The notes under the pieces are model-generated. The model searched no databases and was not told where the DNA came from. It saw only the letters and a program-made list of their open reading frames with translations. Source: Emmonsiellopsis sp. PD_33 (taxonomy: Eukaryota > Ascomycota > Eurotiomycetes > Onygenales > Ajellomycetaceae). From it: DNA of 64,000 bases. The DNA is taken from assembly GCA_032988165.1 (NCBI GenBank), contig JANTQF010000081.1, positions 62,001-126,000 of the forward strand, written 5' to 3'. A program made the translations under genes and the position numbers. Shown here in pieces: positions 49,270-61,557 of the stretch. Every line of letters starts with the position of its first letter. Positions within the stretch are counted from its first letter, which is position 1.

Positions 49270-50259
49270 ATGGTCGCCCAAGGTGTAACTGGGTCTTTGG
49301 GGGAAGGTTTGTTGCCCTTTGTGAGATACCGCTTATTACGGAGCTGATGATGCTGCAGATGGAATCCACATCGATATGAACCACCTGAAGACCGGCGAGG
49401 TTAAGTATGTTTTCCACTGTATTCGTATCCCTTTGCAACGGGTGGACTATTTGCTAACTGCTTGTTTCCACTCTAGTCTCGGTACATCTATGTAAGCCAA
49501 ACCTTTGGAATAGCCCTTCACCATACGTTTATACGTTGAACAATCCAATCTAATCTGCGACTAGCATGGCAATCAATTTTAAGGACGGTGTAATTCTTGG
49601 GGCCGACAGTCGAACAACCACAGGGGCCTACATTGCCAACCGGGTCACGGACAAGTTGACTCAGGTGCACGATACCATCTGGTGCTGTCGGTCGGGGTCT
49701 GCTGCAGACACACAGGCGGTTGCGGATATTGTTCACTACCACCTTGGAATGTACGGCATAGTGAACCAGGAACCTCCAACCACACAGACAGCTGCGGCTC
49801 TGTTCCAGGAGCTATGTTACGACAATAAGGATATGTTGAGGTTAGTACAGTATCCCCTGATTTCTCCTGATTCGTATCTCTTGCGACCTTTTTTCCGTTG
49901 AAGATCCGGCGTGACTGATGCCATTCAATCTGAATAGTGCCGGTATTATCATCGCAGGTTACGACCGACGACATGGTGGACAGGTATATTCGATACCGCT
50001 TGGGGGTTCGTTGCATAAGCAATCATATGCAATTGGCGGTTCTGGTTCAACGTACATCTACGGCTACTGCGACGCAAACTGGCGGGAGGGCATGACAGAG
50101 GAAGAGGGAGTCCAGTTCGTCAAGAACTCCTTGCAGGAGGCGATAAAATGGGACGGGAGCTCCGGCGGTGTCATTCGGATGGTTGTTCTGACGGCAAAGG
50201 GCGCAGTACGTCACCTATACCTTCCGGATAATGGGTACACGGGACCAGGACCAAACTAA
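49270..50259 (+). CDS. PRE3: Proteasome core subunit beta1 (PRE3/PSMB6), caspase-like site
   Basis: Five exons (49270-49282, 49326-49404, 49477-49491, 49565-49840, 49938-50259) encode 234 residues. The propeptide MVAQDTAYYGADDAADGIHI... ends at LG, and mature Thr1 is Thr34 in the LGTSIMA motif. Mature Asp17 (GADSRTTTG) and Lys33 (VTDK) are in place, so the active site is complete. CCRSGSAADTQAVADIV and YIYGYCDANW are beta1 hallmarks, and the C terminus ends NGYTGPGPN. It sits in the beta rings of the 20S proteasome and cleaves after acidic residues. Exon 3 is only 15 nt and carries the catalytic Thr codon. The first intron is short (43 nt, ending TTTGTGAG) and is the least certain junction. 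Confidence 0.9.
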
Positions 50260-50912
50260 GCCTGATTGTGATGCACTCTGTTACTGCGCTTGGGCCTCAT
50301 ATCTTGTTTTCTGCTGGTGCAACCCTAATGTCCTTTATTCCTCTATTCTCTCAAATGATATCATAAGACTTTGTCCCGTGTGATACTATTAGCCTCAACC
50401 ATTCTAGAGGTGCTAAAGTTAAATTATTGCACCGTTGCTAGTTAAGTAAGCCAGCAACCCTGGAATCAAAATAGCATGGCGGCTAATGTAACGCCATCAA
50501 GGACTGGCTGCAAGGTGACAGCCAACCACACGGAGGGATCAACCGCCCACAGCCGGGTTCACACGAGATTACTCGCTGTTTGAATATTGAATGCAGCGGA
50601 TGTTGGTTTCAGAGGCATGAAAATAGCTAATAATTCTTTTCCATTTTTGGATGCTATCTTCAGGTTTCATGATACCGGGCGGCTAGCCCTTGGGGTTCGG
50701 GAGGAGGGTCACGGATATAAAAGCTCACCGATAAGGTCTTCGGATTCCTAAGGCCTTTAGAGATGAATTAATACTTCGACAACTCTTAACGGGGCTTTTT
50801 TTCTTATTTCTTCCTCTGATCTGGCTCTTTCCATTTTGCCGTTTCCATTCCCCCCTCAGTTCAGCCTCAGAGTCGACCAATCTTTTTTTTACCCACTGCG
50901 GTATCTTCGACT
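50260..50912. other. Intergenic region with a TATA box near its end
   Basis: No gene was seen. TATAAAAG at 50716-50723 lies 190 bp before the next ATG, followed by a pyrimidine-rich leader. Confidence 0.5.
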
Positions 50913-51660
50913 ATGTCAATAATCGGCAATAACAACATTGGAGTATACAGCGCTCTGACAGCTGTCAAGCCCGAGTCCGGTGAAGAACCCGTCCAGATTC
51001 TCTGGAATACGATATGCTCCTCCATCTTTCCTCCGGCAGAAGGCTATAAGTTTTCTGTTCAAGGTGCGGTTTTAATGGACGACACCGTGCCCGATGTCGT
51101 GGTATTTGAAATCAAGCAGAATGGCGTTATCGACACTGTCCAAAAGACCGGCTCCATTGGTCTTCGGGAGCATCAGATCATGGATCGAATGCAAGGCACC
51201 ATCGAAGGATACCCCTGGAGAGTGGCAAGTTGCCACTGATCAATTGGTTCACTATCTGGAACATATAACAAACGAAAGCAACAAGATATTTGCAGCCCCG
51301 GCCATCGGGTCCAAAGTTCGATTTTTCCAATGGAGCCGTCCACGTCTCAGCCTCCTCCACGCAGCACCCTTCGAGTTGTTCTTCGAAGCTGAGCGGGCGC
51401 AGGCTGAACAAGTCCTCCTTTACATCAAGCAAAGTGCTTGGAACTTTGTGTCCTAAGCAACCCAGCAGACACTGTAAGTTATATAATAGTAGTTCTGATT
51501 AGTATTTTCCAAGTCTAACTTCTTGAACAGAGAACAAATCGTGACGGCCACATGCCGGATTCTGGCTTTGGGACTCGGTCAGTTGGACGAGAATCTCATT
51601 GGGGTTCCATTGTCCGAAGAAATGTCAAGATCAAAATATTTCAGCCCAGGAGCCGCATAG
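50913..51660 (+). pseudogene. Unknown fungal protein gene with a frameshift and a premature stop
   Basis: The frame opens MSIIGNNNIGVYSALTAVKP and continues through ILWNTICSSIFPPAEGYKF and TVPDVVVFEIKQNG to EGYPWRV. It then must shift by one base near 51225 to continue VATDQLVHYLEHITNESNK and FELFFEAERAQAEQVLLYI. That second frame meets TAA at 51454-51456 but stays open afterwards. It would pass through a well-formed intron (51474-51530, GTAAGT, TCTAAC branch, AACAG) into EQIVTATCRILALGLGQLDE and end at TAG 51658-51660. No splice pair explains the shift. I do not recognise the family. The good TATA box and long open segments suggest recent inactivation, or base errors in the assembly. Confidence 0.5.
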
Positions 51661-52004
51661 TTTGCAGATGCCTGATAAATTGCACAGGGCAAAAGTGAGA
51701 GGCGGTGGTAAATATCTGCCCCGTAATAGCAAAACGTAGATGGTAATCCAGCATTTAAGAAGAGGAAATAGTCCCGTCATACCCCACGCGCCAAGCCATA
51801 AATTTGGGGCAACGCGCGTGCCCAGCCAATCAGAGCTCGAGTATTGGCGCCATCCCTTGTTGGCTCCATGGCAGGGAGTGTTGTTCTTCATCGAGCAGTA
51901 CTATTTCTATCATTAGTACGGAGTAGTAACGACACTCTAATCCTTACCTCCCCACTGGGACTTTTCTCGGTGCCAATCTTGTGCAAATTTTGACCACCGT
52001 CACA
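51661..52004. other. Promoter region of the F-box gene
   Basis: It contains the 9-mer TACGGAGTA (51917-51925), about 80 bp upstream of the ATG, followed by a pyrimidine-rich leader. Confidence 0.45.
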
Positions 52005-55000
52005 ATGGCGTGGAGATATTTCTGTCCAATTTGCGGTATCGTTGTGGGCACAGCTGGACACCTTTTTCCGGGTGAATTGCCCAGCGCTTCTTTGGCTTGG
52101 TACCAGGAATTACGTGCAAGTATGTGTTAGTTAGACAAACTCTGCTCACAGGAAAGGGCTTGATCAATGCTGATTGCTCCTCCTATAAACCGCTAGTTCG
52201 ATCAACGACGGGGATATCGTCGCCTTACGCATCTGGTGTCGGGTTTCTTTCTGAGCAAGGGCATATTACTGCCAGCGATGATTATGATGTTTCGTATACC
52301 GATCGTGCACCTGCATATGAGAGCTACGGCCTTCTCTATCGGTCGGGCTCATTTTGGGCGTTTCCTATTCACGACGTCTGCTGGCATATGATACGCCAGT
52401 CGACGTCCAACCTTGCTGATACTCCCAACTCCGTGATTGCAAGGCACTTATTTTACCTTTTACTTTGCACGCCTTGCAATGATCGCCATCAATTCTCCCC
52501 TGGCCATGACTTTGGTGGCGCTGCGCAGTTCCAGGGGCGCATTGCGGACTCGTTGCATTTACCCAGATCCAACGTCTATTACTACATTAACTGCGATCCC
52601 TCTACACTCGAGGATACCGCCTCCGCTTTGAACGCAAAAGAAACTGTCTATCCAGGAGCTAAGAGGCTAGAGTACCCACAGAATACCCATACCGAGCACA
52701 CACGCTTTGAGCGACTTCCCGTTGAGATTATTCACTTGATTTTTGAACTGCTTTCGACATCCGATGTGCGCAATATCCGACTAGTGTCGAGGAGGCTTGC
52801 GGATGTGGCAATGGTGGAAGAACTACCCCAGTCATTCTGGCGGAGCAGATTCTACCCCGATCAAGAGATGGGATTCACATCTGTACTTCTACCACACTAT
52901 AGCACACTTCGCGAAACGAGCTGGAAAGACAAATACATTTCATTTCAGGCGGCTCTTCGCATACCAAATAGATTTCCATCGACCCGCAATCGCCAACGAA
53001 TATGGTCGCTTGCTAGGCCCTTGTCGGGTCTGATTGAGGCAATTATACAAAACGATCAATCCAAAAAGACCAGGACTACCTCGGATGACTTTTCTCCATC
53101 GGCAATGGACCATGTCCCATCCCATATTCAGGCAGGGAGAGTCCTTCAGAGTGAGATATCCCGAGCACCATATGACCGAGTGTTAGAATTTGGATGTCGT
53201 GAGTTGTCGCTGCGGAGTATCCGCTGGCAAACCTTGACAGGGTTTAGAAGTTACCAGCTGGGTATATCGGTGGCCTCGTTCTACCGTGACAAGTACATCT
53301 CGGGGCTCCGTATTATACCGCAAGACGATCAGCAGCCTTTGGCGCTCGGTCTTTCTATTGGACTTATAGATAAGACCTCTGAATCTATTATAGAGGTCAC
53401 CTCGCCTGACGTTTTGGAGGGCTTCGATGTTGCCGTGAAGGAATCCGGCATTTGTGGTTTGAGGCCTCGGTTTCGTAATGCCACTCTCCCTGCAGAATTT
53501 GTCGGCAATTGCGGGAATGGAGCGGCCGATATTGCGTTTGGTCAACTTTTATTCCAGGAAGGGAAAGAATATGTCCTCTTTGGAGGGTTTGATGTAGGTC
53601 ATATCTTCCGTGGTTTAGCGCCCCAACTCCGCGGATGCACCATCTGACCAACTTTTAGGTGTGCAAGATGGTTTCACTTGGACTTATGGAAATTCAACAA
53701 AGCCTCGCATCCAATCTAAACCCACATCAACCAGTGTTCATATCACCCGAAGCCTTTACTCAGGAGATGCTATGGACTCCGACAGCTCCCAAGAACGTTT
53801 CACTACAACTGGGTTCGCTGGCGATCCAACAAACCTTCAGACGTTCACTCAATGCTAATTTTGGAGGTGATGATGGATCGCTGATCTCCTCGCTAACACG
53901 AATTGTGTTTTCACAAGACGACTTTCGCGCCCCAATAGTTGGGCTTGAATTCTGTTATGCCGATTCCAGTTCACGATTGTACGGGAGACGGGGGAGGGTA
54001 GAGCAGTCGTTTCTCATAGATGGACCAGGCGGTGAATTTATTGTTGAAGTGCGGGTAGGTAGCGAATCTAGCGATATAGAAACCGAAAATCGGACTTTAA
54101 TACGGTCACTAGAGGTATGCCCCATTTCCAGTCACCTTATAGTCCGGCCCACGATATCTTTTTGCTCAAAGGATGCTAACCTATGCGTTAGATGATCACG
54201 AATATAGGTAGCCGGATGATATGTAATGCGGCCGCTCCTAACAAGATCGAGGCCGGGGCACTAGAGCATCTAAGCGCCCCCAGCGGCCAGGTTATTGTAG
54301 GATTTATAGCAGGCATGGGGGTCAGTTCCTATTAAGCGGGCAGTCGGACAATCTCTAAAGGGCTAGGTTTTGCTAAAACTTGGCGTAGGTTCCCAACACC
54401 CCATTTGTGACGTTCGGAATTCAAACGACGACAATATCGAGAAATCTGGAATCCAGCGAGATAAAACTAGGATCAACGCCACCAAATGAATCCATGCCAA
54501 CTACCCCGGATGTAGGGTCCCGTGTCATTCGAACCAAGGGAATTGGGACAATACACACAGAAGCATCGCTACGTGATGTTCGCAGCATCAGATTTTCCTG
54601 CGGCAATGAAGGTCGCCCTAGAGGCGTTTTAAATATTTCTGGGATGTGGATCGAATATCAGCAACCATGCAGGGCCCAGATCGTCGGGCAATGGATACTG
54701 GAGTGTGGCTCTCTTCACTTTCTCGAAGGCGAGAAGATTACCGAGATTTGTGTCTGGATGAGCAAAGATAGGGTTTCCAGTGAAGGGCGTACAAGTTTGG
54801 GGCGAGTGGTTGGGATTCAAATAACCTCATCATCGCAGCGGTTAATGGCGCTTGGCCAGCAAACATCATTAAAGACAATGATCCTTCGATTTCGGGAAAA
54901 TCCTTTGGGAACACTGGTAAGGAAACTATATTCGCTGCTGAACCTTATGGGCTACTAATGATTCCCGTTAATAGGATAGTATCATATGGGACTTCAATCC

Positions 55001-55688
55001 TGACTGGGATCACTTGCGAATTGTCGGCTCCCGTTCGGGCTTAAAGAGTCAGATAGAGCTGTGGCCATTGCCTCCTCAGCCGTCATGGATTGTATACGAC
55101 AAGATCTTTTGGAGTAATACTGCTAAACACGCAGTCGACGACTTGGCAAATGTACAAATTTACGGAGACAATGGAATCATTCTGGGCATTTGTTTCAAAT
55201 ATGCTTCCGGGGCAACTGCTTCTCTGGGAAGAACAGATACCACATGTCGTCTCGGGTCTTTTGAAGCACGACGTACCCAACTTGTTGCTCTCGAGATCGG
55301 GTGGGAGAACATGAAGGGAGTAAAGGAAATTATCGTAAGTTACTCTAAGCATGAACTTTGATTCGAAGAGGTCAATAAACAAAAGTCTGACAATTCCAAC
55401 CAGTTCCAGGTCGAGCGATTGGAGGATGAAAAGCACGGCGGGGACCCTGCTGGGAGTGAAATGATTGCACGAGCTCGTATAACCTACCCATTTCGGACAT
55501 ATCTACCTGGTGAATCAGTAGCTAAATGCCGCTGGTGGTATGACTTGAGTGGCAAGAGACCTGTATGCCATACTGCTATTAACAATGTGTCTACTGAGCC
55601 GGATATTTGCCAGTTTGACGCTAGGTTTTTAGGACTTTGGGCATCAAATAATTTACGGAGAATAGGTATTATTTTAACAAGGAAGTAG
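52005..55688 (+). CDS. Large F-box protein (1,089 residues), putative SCF substrate receptor
   Basis: Seven exons fit: 52005-52119, 52197-53593, 53659-54114, 54192-54320, 54389-54916, 54975-55334 and 55404-55688. Introns are 58-77 nt and the later five junctions are all phase 0. The start MAWRYFCPICG carries a CxxC pair, and WYQELRAIR follows across intron 1. A 32-nt alternative acceptor (52151) is also in phase but too short to be likely. The F-box lies at about residues 207-250 (RFERLPVEIIHLIFELLSTS, then RNIRLVSRRLADVA), followed by LPQSFWRSRF. The C-terminal 700 residues form a large globular region with repeated GLEF/GIQ/GICF-type strands and short Trp-rich motifs (IIWDFNPDWDHLRIVG). The F-box should bind Skp1 in an SCF ubiquitin ligase; the substrate is unknown. 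It belongs to a family expanded in Eurotiomycetes and appears intact. Confidence 0.78.
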
Positions 55689-55739
55689 TATAGAGATTAT
55701 TATGATACAAGATACTATTAATACAAGCTGCATAGCACT

Positions 55740-55900
55740 TACTTTACTTACTTCTAGCTTGTACCTTACTTCCCCTCTCTTCTTACTGTATTTATTACCC
55801 CTATCACCCCTATTATCCCTACTGCCTCTATCTACCTCTATCACCCTTATTACCCTTATTACTTCTATTATCTTTATTATCCTTATTACCTCTGAGCCAC
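55740..55900. repeat. Pyrimidine-rich TTATTACCC/CTATTATC microsatellite-like tract
   Basis: Short units (CTTATTACC, CTATTATCC, CTATCACC) repeat for about 160 bp just after the F-box stop codon. Confidence 0.75.
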
Positions 55901-57520
55901 GCATGATCAGTCGCGCCGCGCACGAAACCTGTAATCTGATGGCAGCATACGTATTATTTCGCCTATATAGTGACAGCGATGAATTTCACCTCCAGCTAGC
56001 ACCGCCTCTTCGCCGTTATCTATGGCAAGACGAGTTCGCGAAGCTTAAGCCGCACGATATCGGGGAAGGACGATTTGAATTATACACTCCGGATCCATTT
56101 TAAATATTCCACGAAAATAAATGGATTGAAATTTGGTCCCGCGTCGGTCACAATCCTCTATAATCCTTGACATATCCATATGGCGTGCGTAGTTTATCCT
56201 ATGGCTTCCACGATGTATGTAAGGGCTCATATAGCCTCCCTATTCAGATAGGATGTGCATATTGTGAAGTTTAAGAACACGAGTTTGACTTTCTCTTATC
56301 CATGTCATCCATAGGCATTACTCAGATATGAGAATTATTCTCCCCGACCCCAATCATTACTATTTCCGGGCCATAAAACAAAAGCCAGAACAACTCAAGT
56401 CGGGGGGAGGGGGTTAGACAAGCACCAACCGTATACCGAGAATACCCTACACATGCCATGAGGCATCCCATCGGAAAAAGAAACTAGGGGCGATCCGTGA
56501 AATCAGTTCTAAAAGTGGGGGCTAACAATGAATTGCATCACCATGGGTTCTCTGCCCCATAGAATTGAAGAAATCGGCCCGATGACTCCTCTCGCGTCGC
56601 TGCATCAATCTAGATCCCGTCCCGGAACATCAGTATCGAGCCAAGCTAAGGCAAAAGAAACCACAGGAAAAAGACTTACGACTTTTTCAATCCCATAAAA
56701 TCCCTTGCCTCAATGGAAATCAGATTAGGCAATAATCGAACGATTATTGAAAGAGAGTATGCCATACGGAGTATGCCAGCCATAGATTGGCGTTGAGCCG
56801 GCCATGCAAGATCCACACGACAAACCAGAATTCTTGCAGGACAAAGGAGCCTAGATCCGCCGTTCGTATATCAGATGTGACAGTATTATGCCATTTCTGT
56901 CCCATGCGGATTGAGTAAAAGCCCGTAAGCAACATAAGGAGCAAACACAGCAGAAGCTGCCCAGCGGGACAGCCAGCGGCAACAGAATCGTATTGGCATA
57001 TTCAGATGCCATCCATATAGGCCCAATGCAAAAACACAACTATAAATCGCGCGGCAAACACATTTGTCGCTGAGAACATCCGGGTATTCCCCGACGAGAA
57101 TTGCCAAGGGCTGAACGTGCTTGTCGAAAATATCTCGAGATCCGTCGGCGCAGAACTACTGTAGACGTTGGTTTAAGCGTCCATCGCTCCTGTTGATAAG
57201 GTTGCGTCTAGAAGTTTCAAGGAGTGGGGCCAGGAACAAACATTGTCTCCACCTGCCAAACCTTAACGCAACGGGCACACGAGCCACGTGCCAAGCCATC
57301 ATCCAACATCATTTTTTGTACTCCGTGGGTTGTGGTTGGATGCTGGAGAGATGGACCTTGACGTCCAGAGTCATGCAGCTAGCCGTTGTCATTCTACAGG
57401 GAGAGGTTGCATCGATTTAGAAACAGGCAAGCGTTGCCGAAACATGGTAGTTATATGTCAAATAGCTACAAAGAAAATTAAGTTGCTCCTCGCTACGGCC
57501 CGACACGCTATGAGTGCTAC
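55901..57520. other. Intergenic region with no assignable gene
   Basis: A 66-codon stretch (55906-56103, plus) reads like a protein end (LAPPLRRYLWQDEFAKL, then ELYTPDPF) but has no start, splice sites or known family. It could be a gene fragment. The 9-mer TACGGAGTA recurs at 56765-56773 and a one-mismatch copy (TACTCCGTG) lies at 57319-57327. Nothing else is recognised. Confidence 0.5.
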
Positions 57521-59111
57521 TCACATCCTTGGGCTCTCTGGAGGCCCTAGATAACTAGTCCTTACGCCTCCAAGATCAACAACCAACTTCTGGAACACAA
57601 CCCCTGGCTCGACGGCCCATAACTTCAGAGTGTGCTTCTTTCCTCCTCCCTCGAGGTGGTGATCAGTCCGGTTTGTCCAAGCAGCGTTATTCACAACGTT
57701 CCCCCACGCGTCGGGTAGTGTACCAAGATCATATGATGGCACATATTGTACCACTTGCGGTTCCTCGTCATCAATCGCAACTGCGTATGTCAACGGATGG
57801 GTTGGGTCGGAATTTAGGGGCGTTCCGAGATAAACCGTTACATTAGCTGTAATGTTAGACGAATGGATATACATATCGTATTCAAGTCGTGGGGAATCTG
57901 GCGGTGATTGTGTTCCCATAGTGACAGGCATCAAGGTAACCCCAGATAAAGTCCGTCCATATCCCGGAATAACAGCGTAGGACGCATCTTTCGCAGAGGT
58001 CTTGCGAGATGCATGCTCAGGCTCGACGCTGACAGTCCGATCTGATTCGACAAATCCATGGAAAGATGAGGGCGCAGTGTATTTTTCGATGGGGAGATGT
58101 ACTTCCGGGGCATCAAAGTTGCCATAATCAGTAGACGAGGTGACGTTAATGAAGGCGACATTGGTTCCTTCTGGGGCATTGTCCCAATCTATCGTAAGAA
58201 GAACACGGACGTCCGTGGAATTCTCTGTCGGAGAAATTGTCCCTGAGGACGGCGTTGCTTTCACCCAGGGATTATGCGGCGACACTTCGAAGTCAAACGA
58301 TCCGGTGCCCCGAGAATATATTTCAATCCATCTATGGGAGATGTACGGATCAATTGGAGGTAGCACGAGAGTGTTGTTGGAATTGGCAACATTGTTGGCG
58401 TCATCGCCAGGCACAGCCCCTTTGCTTCCTTCCACCGAGACACCCATATTCCCAGCCAAGCTATCCTCAAGTATCTGCGAATATGACAGCGGAGGGAGGG
58501 TGTTTCTCATAGGTTGCTGCCTGTGAAAATCGTTAGCGAGGGCGTAAAAGATAAATGTAAAAGAGCGGCAGTTACCAGTAATTGTATCCCAGGTGAGTTT
58601 GGTCCATCATATGGTTCCATTTACCATCCAAAATGGAATGGTACATCTTAGTCCAGAGATGATCCTCCTTGAACAGGTGCAGTGCCTCATCGGCCAAGGC
58701 GTTGGCGCTTGTTCGACGTTGGTCCGCATATAGTCCGTTTTTAGCAACCGCGATGTAAATACCATACACAATGTGGGCCGCCCGACAGGGGTGAAGTACA
58801 AGTTCGAAGAAAGCTGGTTGGGCAGATTTTGGGAGCTGGTTATATATTGTTTCAGCCCTCGTCGCAAGTTCAGCCCACTCATTTAAGACTCTGTTCGCCT
58901 CATCATAGTTCACCACGCTGAAGGTAAGTGGGCTAAGAAGCTCATACTTTCTCCTCCCAGCGTACATCCCATACGTATTGATAATATCGGCAATCTCTTC
59001 GGCATATTTATTGCCGAATTCTCGAACGGCAAAGTGATGGACCCATTCAGACGTGCTATCGGGAGAAGACCACCGCTTGTGATCATAGGCAAGGTCGAAA
59101 AAGTGGCTTAT

Positions 59112-59147
59112 CCCCTCGTCCGTTTTTTCTGTCCATTTTAGCGCGGT
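59112..59147 (+). repeat. Left 36-bp terminal inverted repeat
   Basis: Begins CCCCTCGTCCG and ends TTTTAGCGCGGT. It is identical over 36 bases to the complement of the right end. Confidence 0.93.
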
Positions 59148-59374
59148 ATGGTTAGTGGTATGGAAAAAGGGACCAGCGTGCCATTTAAACCAATAGAATT
59201 ACATATAAAATTATATGGCAGATTATTGGCCACTATGATCCACTGATTCGCGTTTCTTGCTGAGTAACCATAGAACGCGCTGCTGGGCCGCGCCAGAGGC
59301 CTCGCAAGAAATCCACCCTTGGTCCAAACATCCACATTCAATGCAACATACAAGGTTAATATATGGAGAAAACC

Positions 59375-61331
59375 ATGGATTCCAACGGTATTTCCCCATT
59401 CAAATTAAAAGGAATGCAGCTGCTAACCAATCAATTGTCTAGATAAGCAAAAAACAGGCACAAAACAAAAGCAAAGGGTGTCCCAGGTCATCCATGAGAT
59501 TCCATCAGTGGAAGATTTCACTCCTCTCCACCAAACTACGCGCGAGCCAGCGATTCATCTACCACCTGATATCAACCCCGAAGATCCGTATGCCCTATTT
59601 ACACTGTTTTTCCCAGAGGAATGCTTTAAAATCATCAGCGATTCCACAAATATCTATGCAAAACTGAAGAGAGACGATGGAGACACCAATAATGAAGCTC
59701 CAGAGCTTTCTGGAGCAGATCCTGACAATGAAGATGAAGAACTCCCATCGCCAGAAACACCAGAGTCAAATGATGGTCAAACCACCGCATCTACAGGAGA
59801 AAACAAACATTCAAATCCGTCTATCCGCCCCCGACAATGGAAGAAGACCTGCCCAGCTGAGATCAAGCTGTTTATCAGCATGCTTATCTATATGGGAACT
59901 CATAAAACCAGTCACACTGATCTATACTGGCAGAATGACTTGAAGAAAGGCCCTATTCATTCTATACGATCCTATATGACATGTGCACGGTTTGAACAGC
60001 TTAAACAGTACATCCATATATCCAACCCCCATGAAGCTCGGCAACCCGGTCAGCGCGATGACTGGTGGTATAAAGTAGAGCCACTCGCTAGCAAATTCTC
60101 TACAGCATGCCGAAAATACTACACGCCAGGTTCCCAGATGTCAATTGACGAGATAATGATTAAGTGTTTTGGGCGGAGTCAACATACATACAAGATGCCT
60201 AATAAACCAATTCCCCAGGGTTATAAGATATTTGCCCTAGCAGAACACAGCTATATCTATTCATTCTCCTGGTCCAGTCGTCGCCAGGGTATAATGCCTA
60301 TGTTTCAATTCCCTTTGCTCACAAAAACAGCATCTATGGTGCTACATCTAATTAACTCTCTTCCTCGGCCAACTCAGCCGGAGCCAGAGAATGATTTATC
60401 CGGCGCCATTCAACCAATCAGCGATGAGATAGAGCCGGAACAACCTTTACCCCCCGCCGAAGCCCTAACTAATTCAAACGCTACGCCCGCCGCTACGCCC
60501 GCCGCTACGCCTGCTCCGCCTGCTACGCCTCCTACTACTACATCTTCCACAACGTCTGATTCCACCACAACGGAAATACCAACTGAATTTTTAGTAGCTC
60601 TATATATAATTTATATGGACAATTACTTTACGTCTGTTCCTCTCTTCCGAGAACTACGAAAAATGGGGTTTGGTGCCTGTGGAACTACTCATCCAGGGCA
60701 AGCTCCACCTATCCTTGTAGAGCTCCACAACCACGTCAGGGATATCAATTGGGGTTCCCTGTTTGCTCTCAGGCAAGAAGACATTCTCTGTCTTGCCTGG
60801 CAAGATAATAATATGGTCCTTGCACTGTCTACAGTTCATCAACCAGACAGTTATGTCCTTCGAACTCGGAAACGCCCAGCAGAGACATCTACCAATGCAA
60901 GGGTAGTTAAGCAAGTATTTGGTGCAGATCCACAGAGAGACCTGAAGATTCCAGTCTTTATAGATGATTATAATCACTATATGAATGAGGTGGACCTAGC
61001 AAATCAGTACCGGGCAGTATATACTACACATTGCATTACTTATCGGAACTGGCTGCCCATTTTCTACTGGCTAATTGATGCTGCAATCGTCAACACCTAT
61101 CAAATCTACTACCTGTATAGGAAGCAGAGAGGTGAACCACTCCCAAATCAGTTGGCATTCCATGAGAAGCTTTACCAGCAGCTATTTGATTTTGTACCAG
61201 AGATCCATGACAACCTCCCAACAGAACGATCAAATCCTGATATTAACCACCAACGGATTTCCCTACCAAACCGCCGGAGCTGCGCCTGGTGTCAATACAA
61301 AAAGAAGATATCTCCACAGGGAAATATATGA
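59375..61331 (+). CDS. PiggyBac-like transposase (DDE_Tnp_1_7 type), C-terminus cut by a stop
   Basis: Two exons, 59375-59387 and 59443-61331, give 633 residues. The 55-nt intron has a GTATTT donor, a GCTAACC branch and a TCTAG acceptor. The catalytic Asp residues are visible as SIDEIMIKCFGRS (Asp240), YMDNYFTS (Asp397) and NEVDLANQYR (Asp522). An acidic N-terminal region precedes a block with WWYKVEPLASKF. A Pro/Ala/Thr-rich insert (about 345-385) with GCTACGCCCGCC repeats lies before the second Asp. The frame ends at TGA 61329-61331 inside a cysteine-rich C-terminal domain. Beyond it the same frame stays open to TAG 61470-61472 and supplies the remaining cysteines. The TGA may be a C-to-T change of CGA. 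The catalytic core itself is intact. Confidence 0.85.
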
Positions 61332-61472
61332 GCTGGCCAAACACTTTATGGTTGTTCTGCATGTAAAAACACCCCTCTATGTTTGAAAACGCGATGCTGG
61401 GATGAATTCCATAAGATCTCCACTACAGGCGCTACGGGCGCTGAGAGCGCCGAGGCGCCGATCCCAAGTTAG
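61332..61472 (+). pseudogene. Orphaned end of the transposase cysteine-rich domain
   Basis: In frame after the stop the sequence reads AGQTLYGCSACKNTPLC, then a second Cys cluster (TRCWDEFH). Together with SCAWC just upstream (61278-61292) this forms a C2-C2-C-C/H zinc-binding layout like the C-terminal domain of piggyBac transposases. The GC-rich palindromic stretch at 61429-61461 lies at its end. Confidence 0.65.
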
Positions 61473-61557
61473 ATTTTTATATAATACACTAATACAAATT
61501 AATACTTAAAAATACACGGTTTACCCAGTAGAGATCCGTATAATATACACTAATGAA

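Noticed and set aside
52120..52151. A 32-nt first intron in the F-box gene
   Set aside because: It keeps phase, but it is shorter than usual for the group. The acceptor at 52196 gives a 77-nt intron and the family-like WYQELRAIR junction.
59100..59115. A TTAA target site for the piggyBac-like element
   Set aside because: Neither flank contains TTAA at the repeat ends; only AT is shared.
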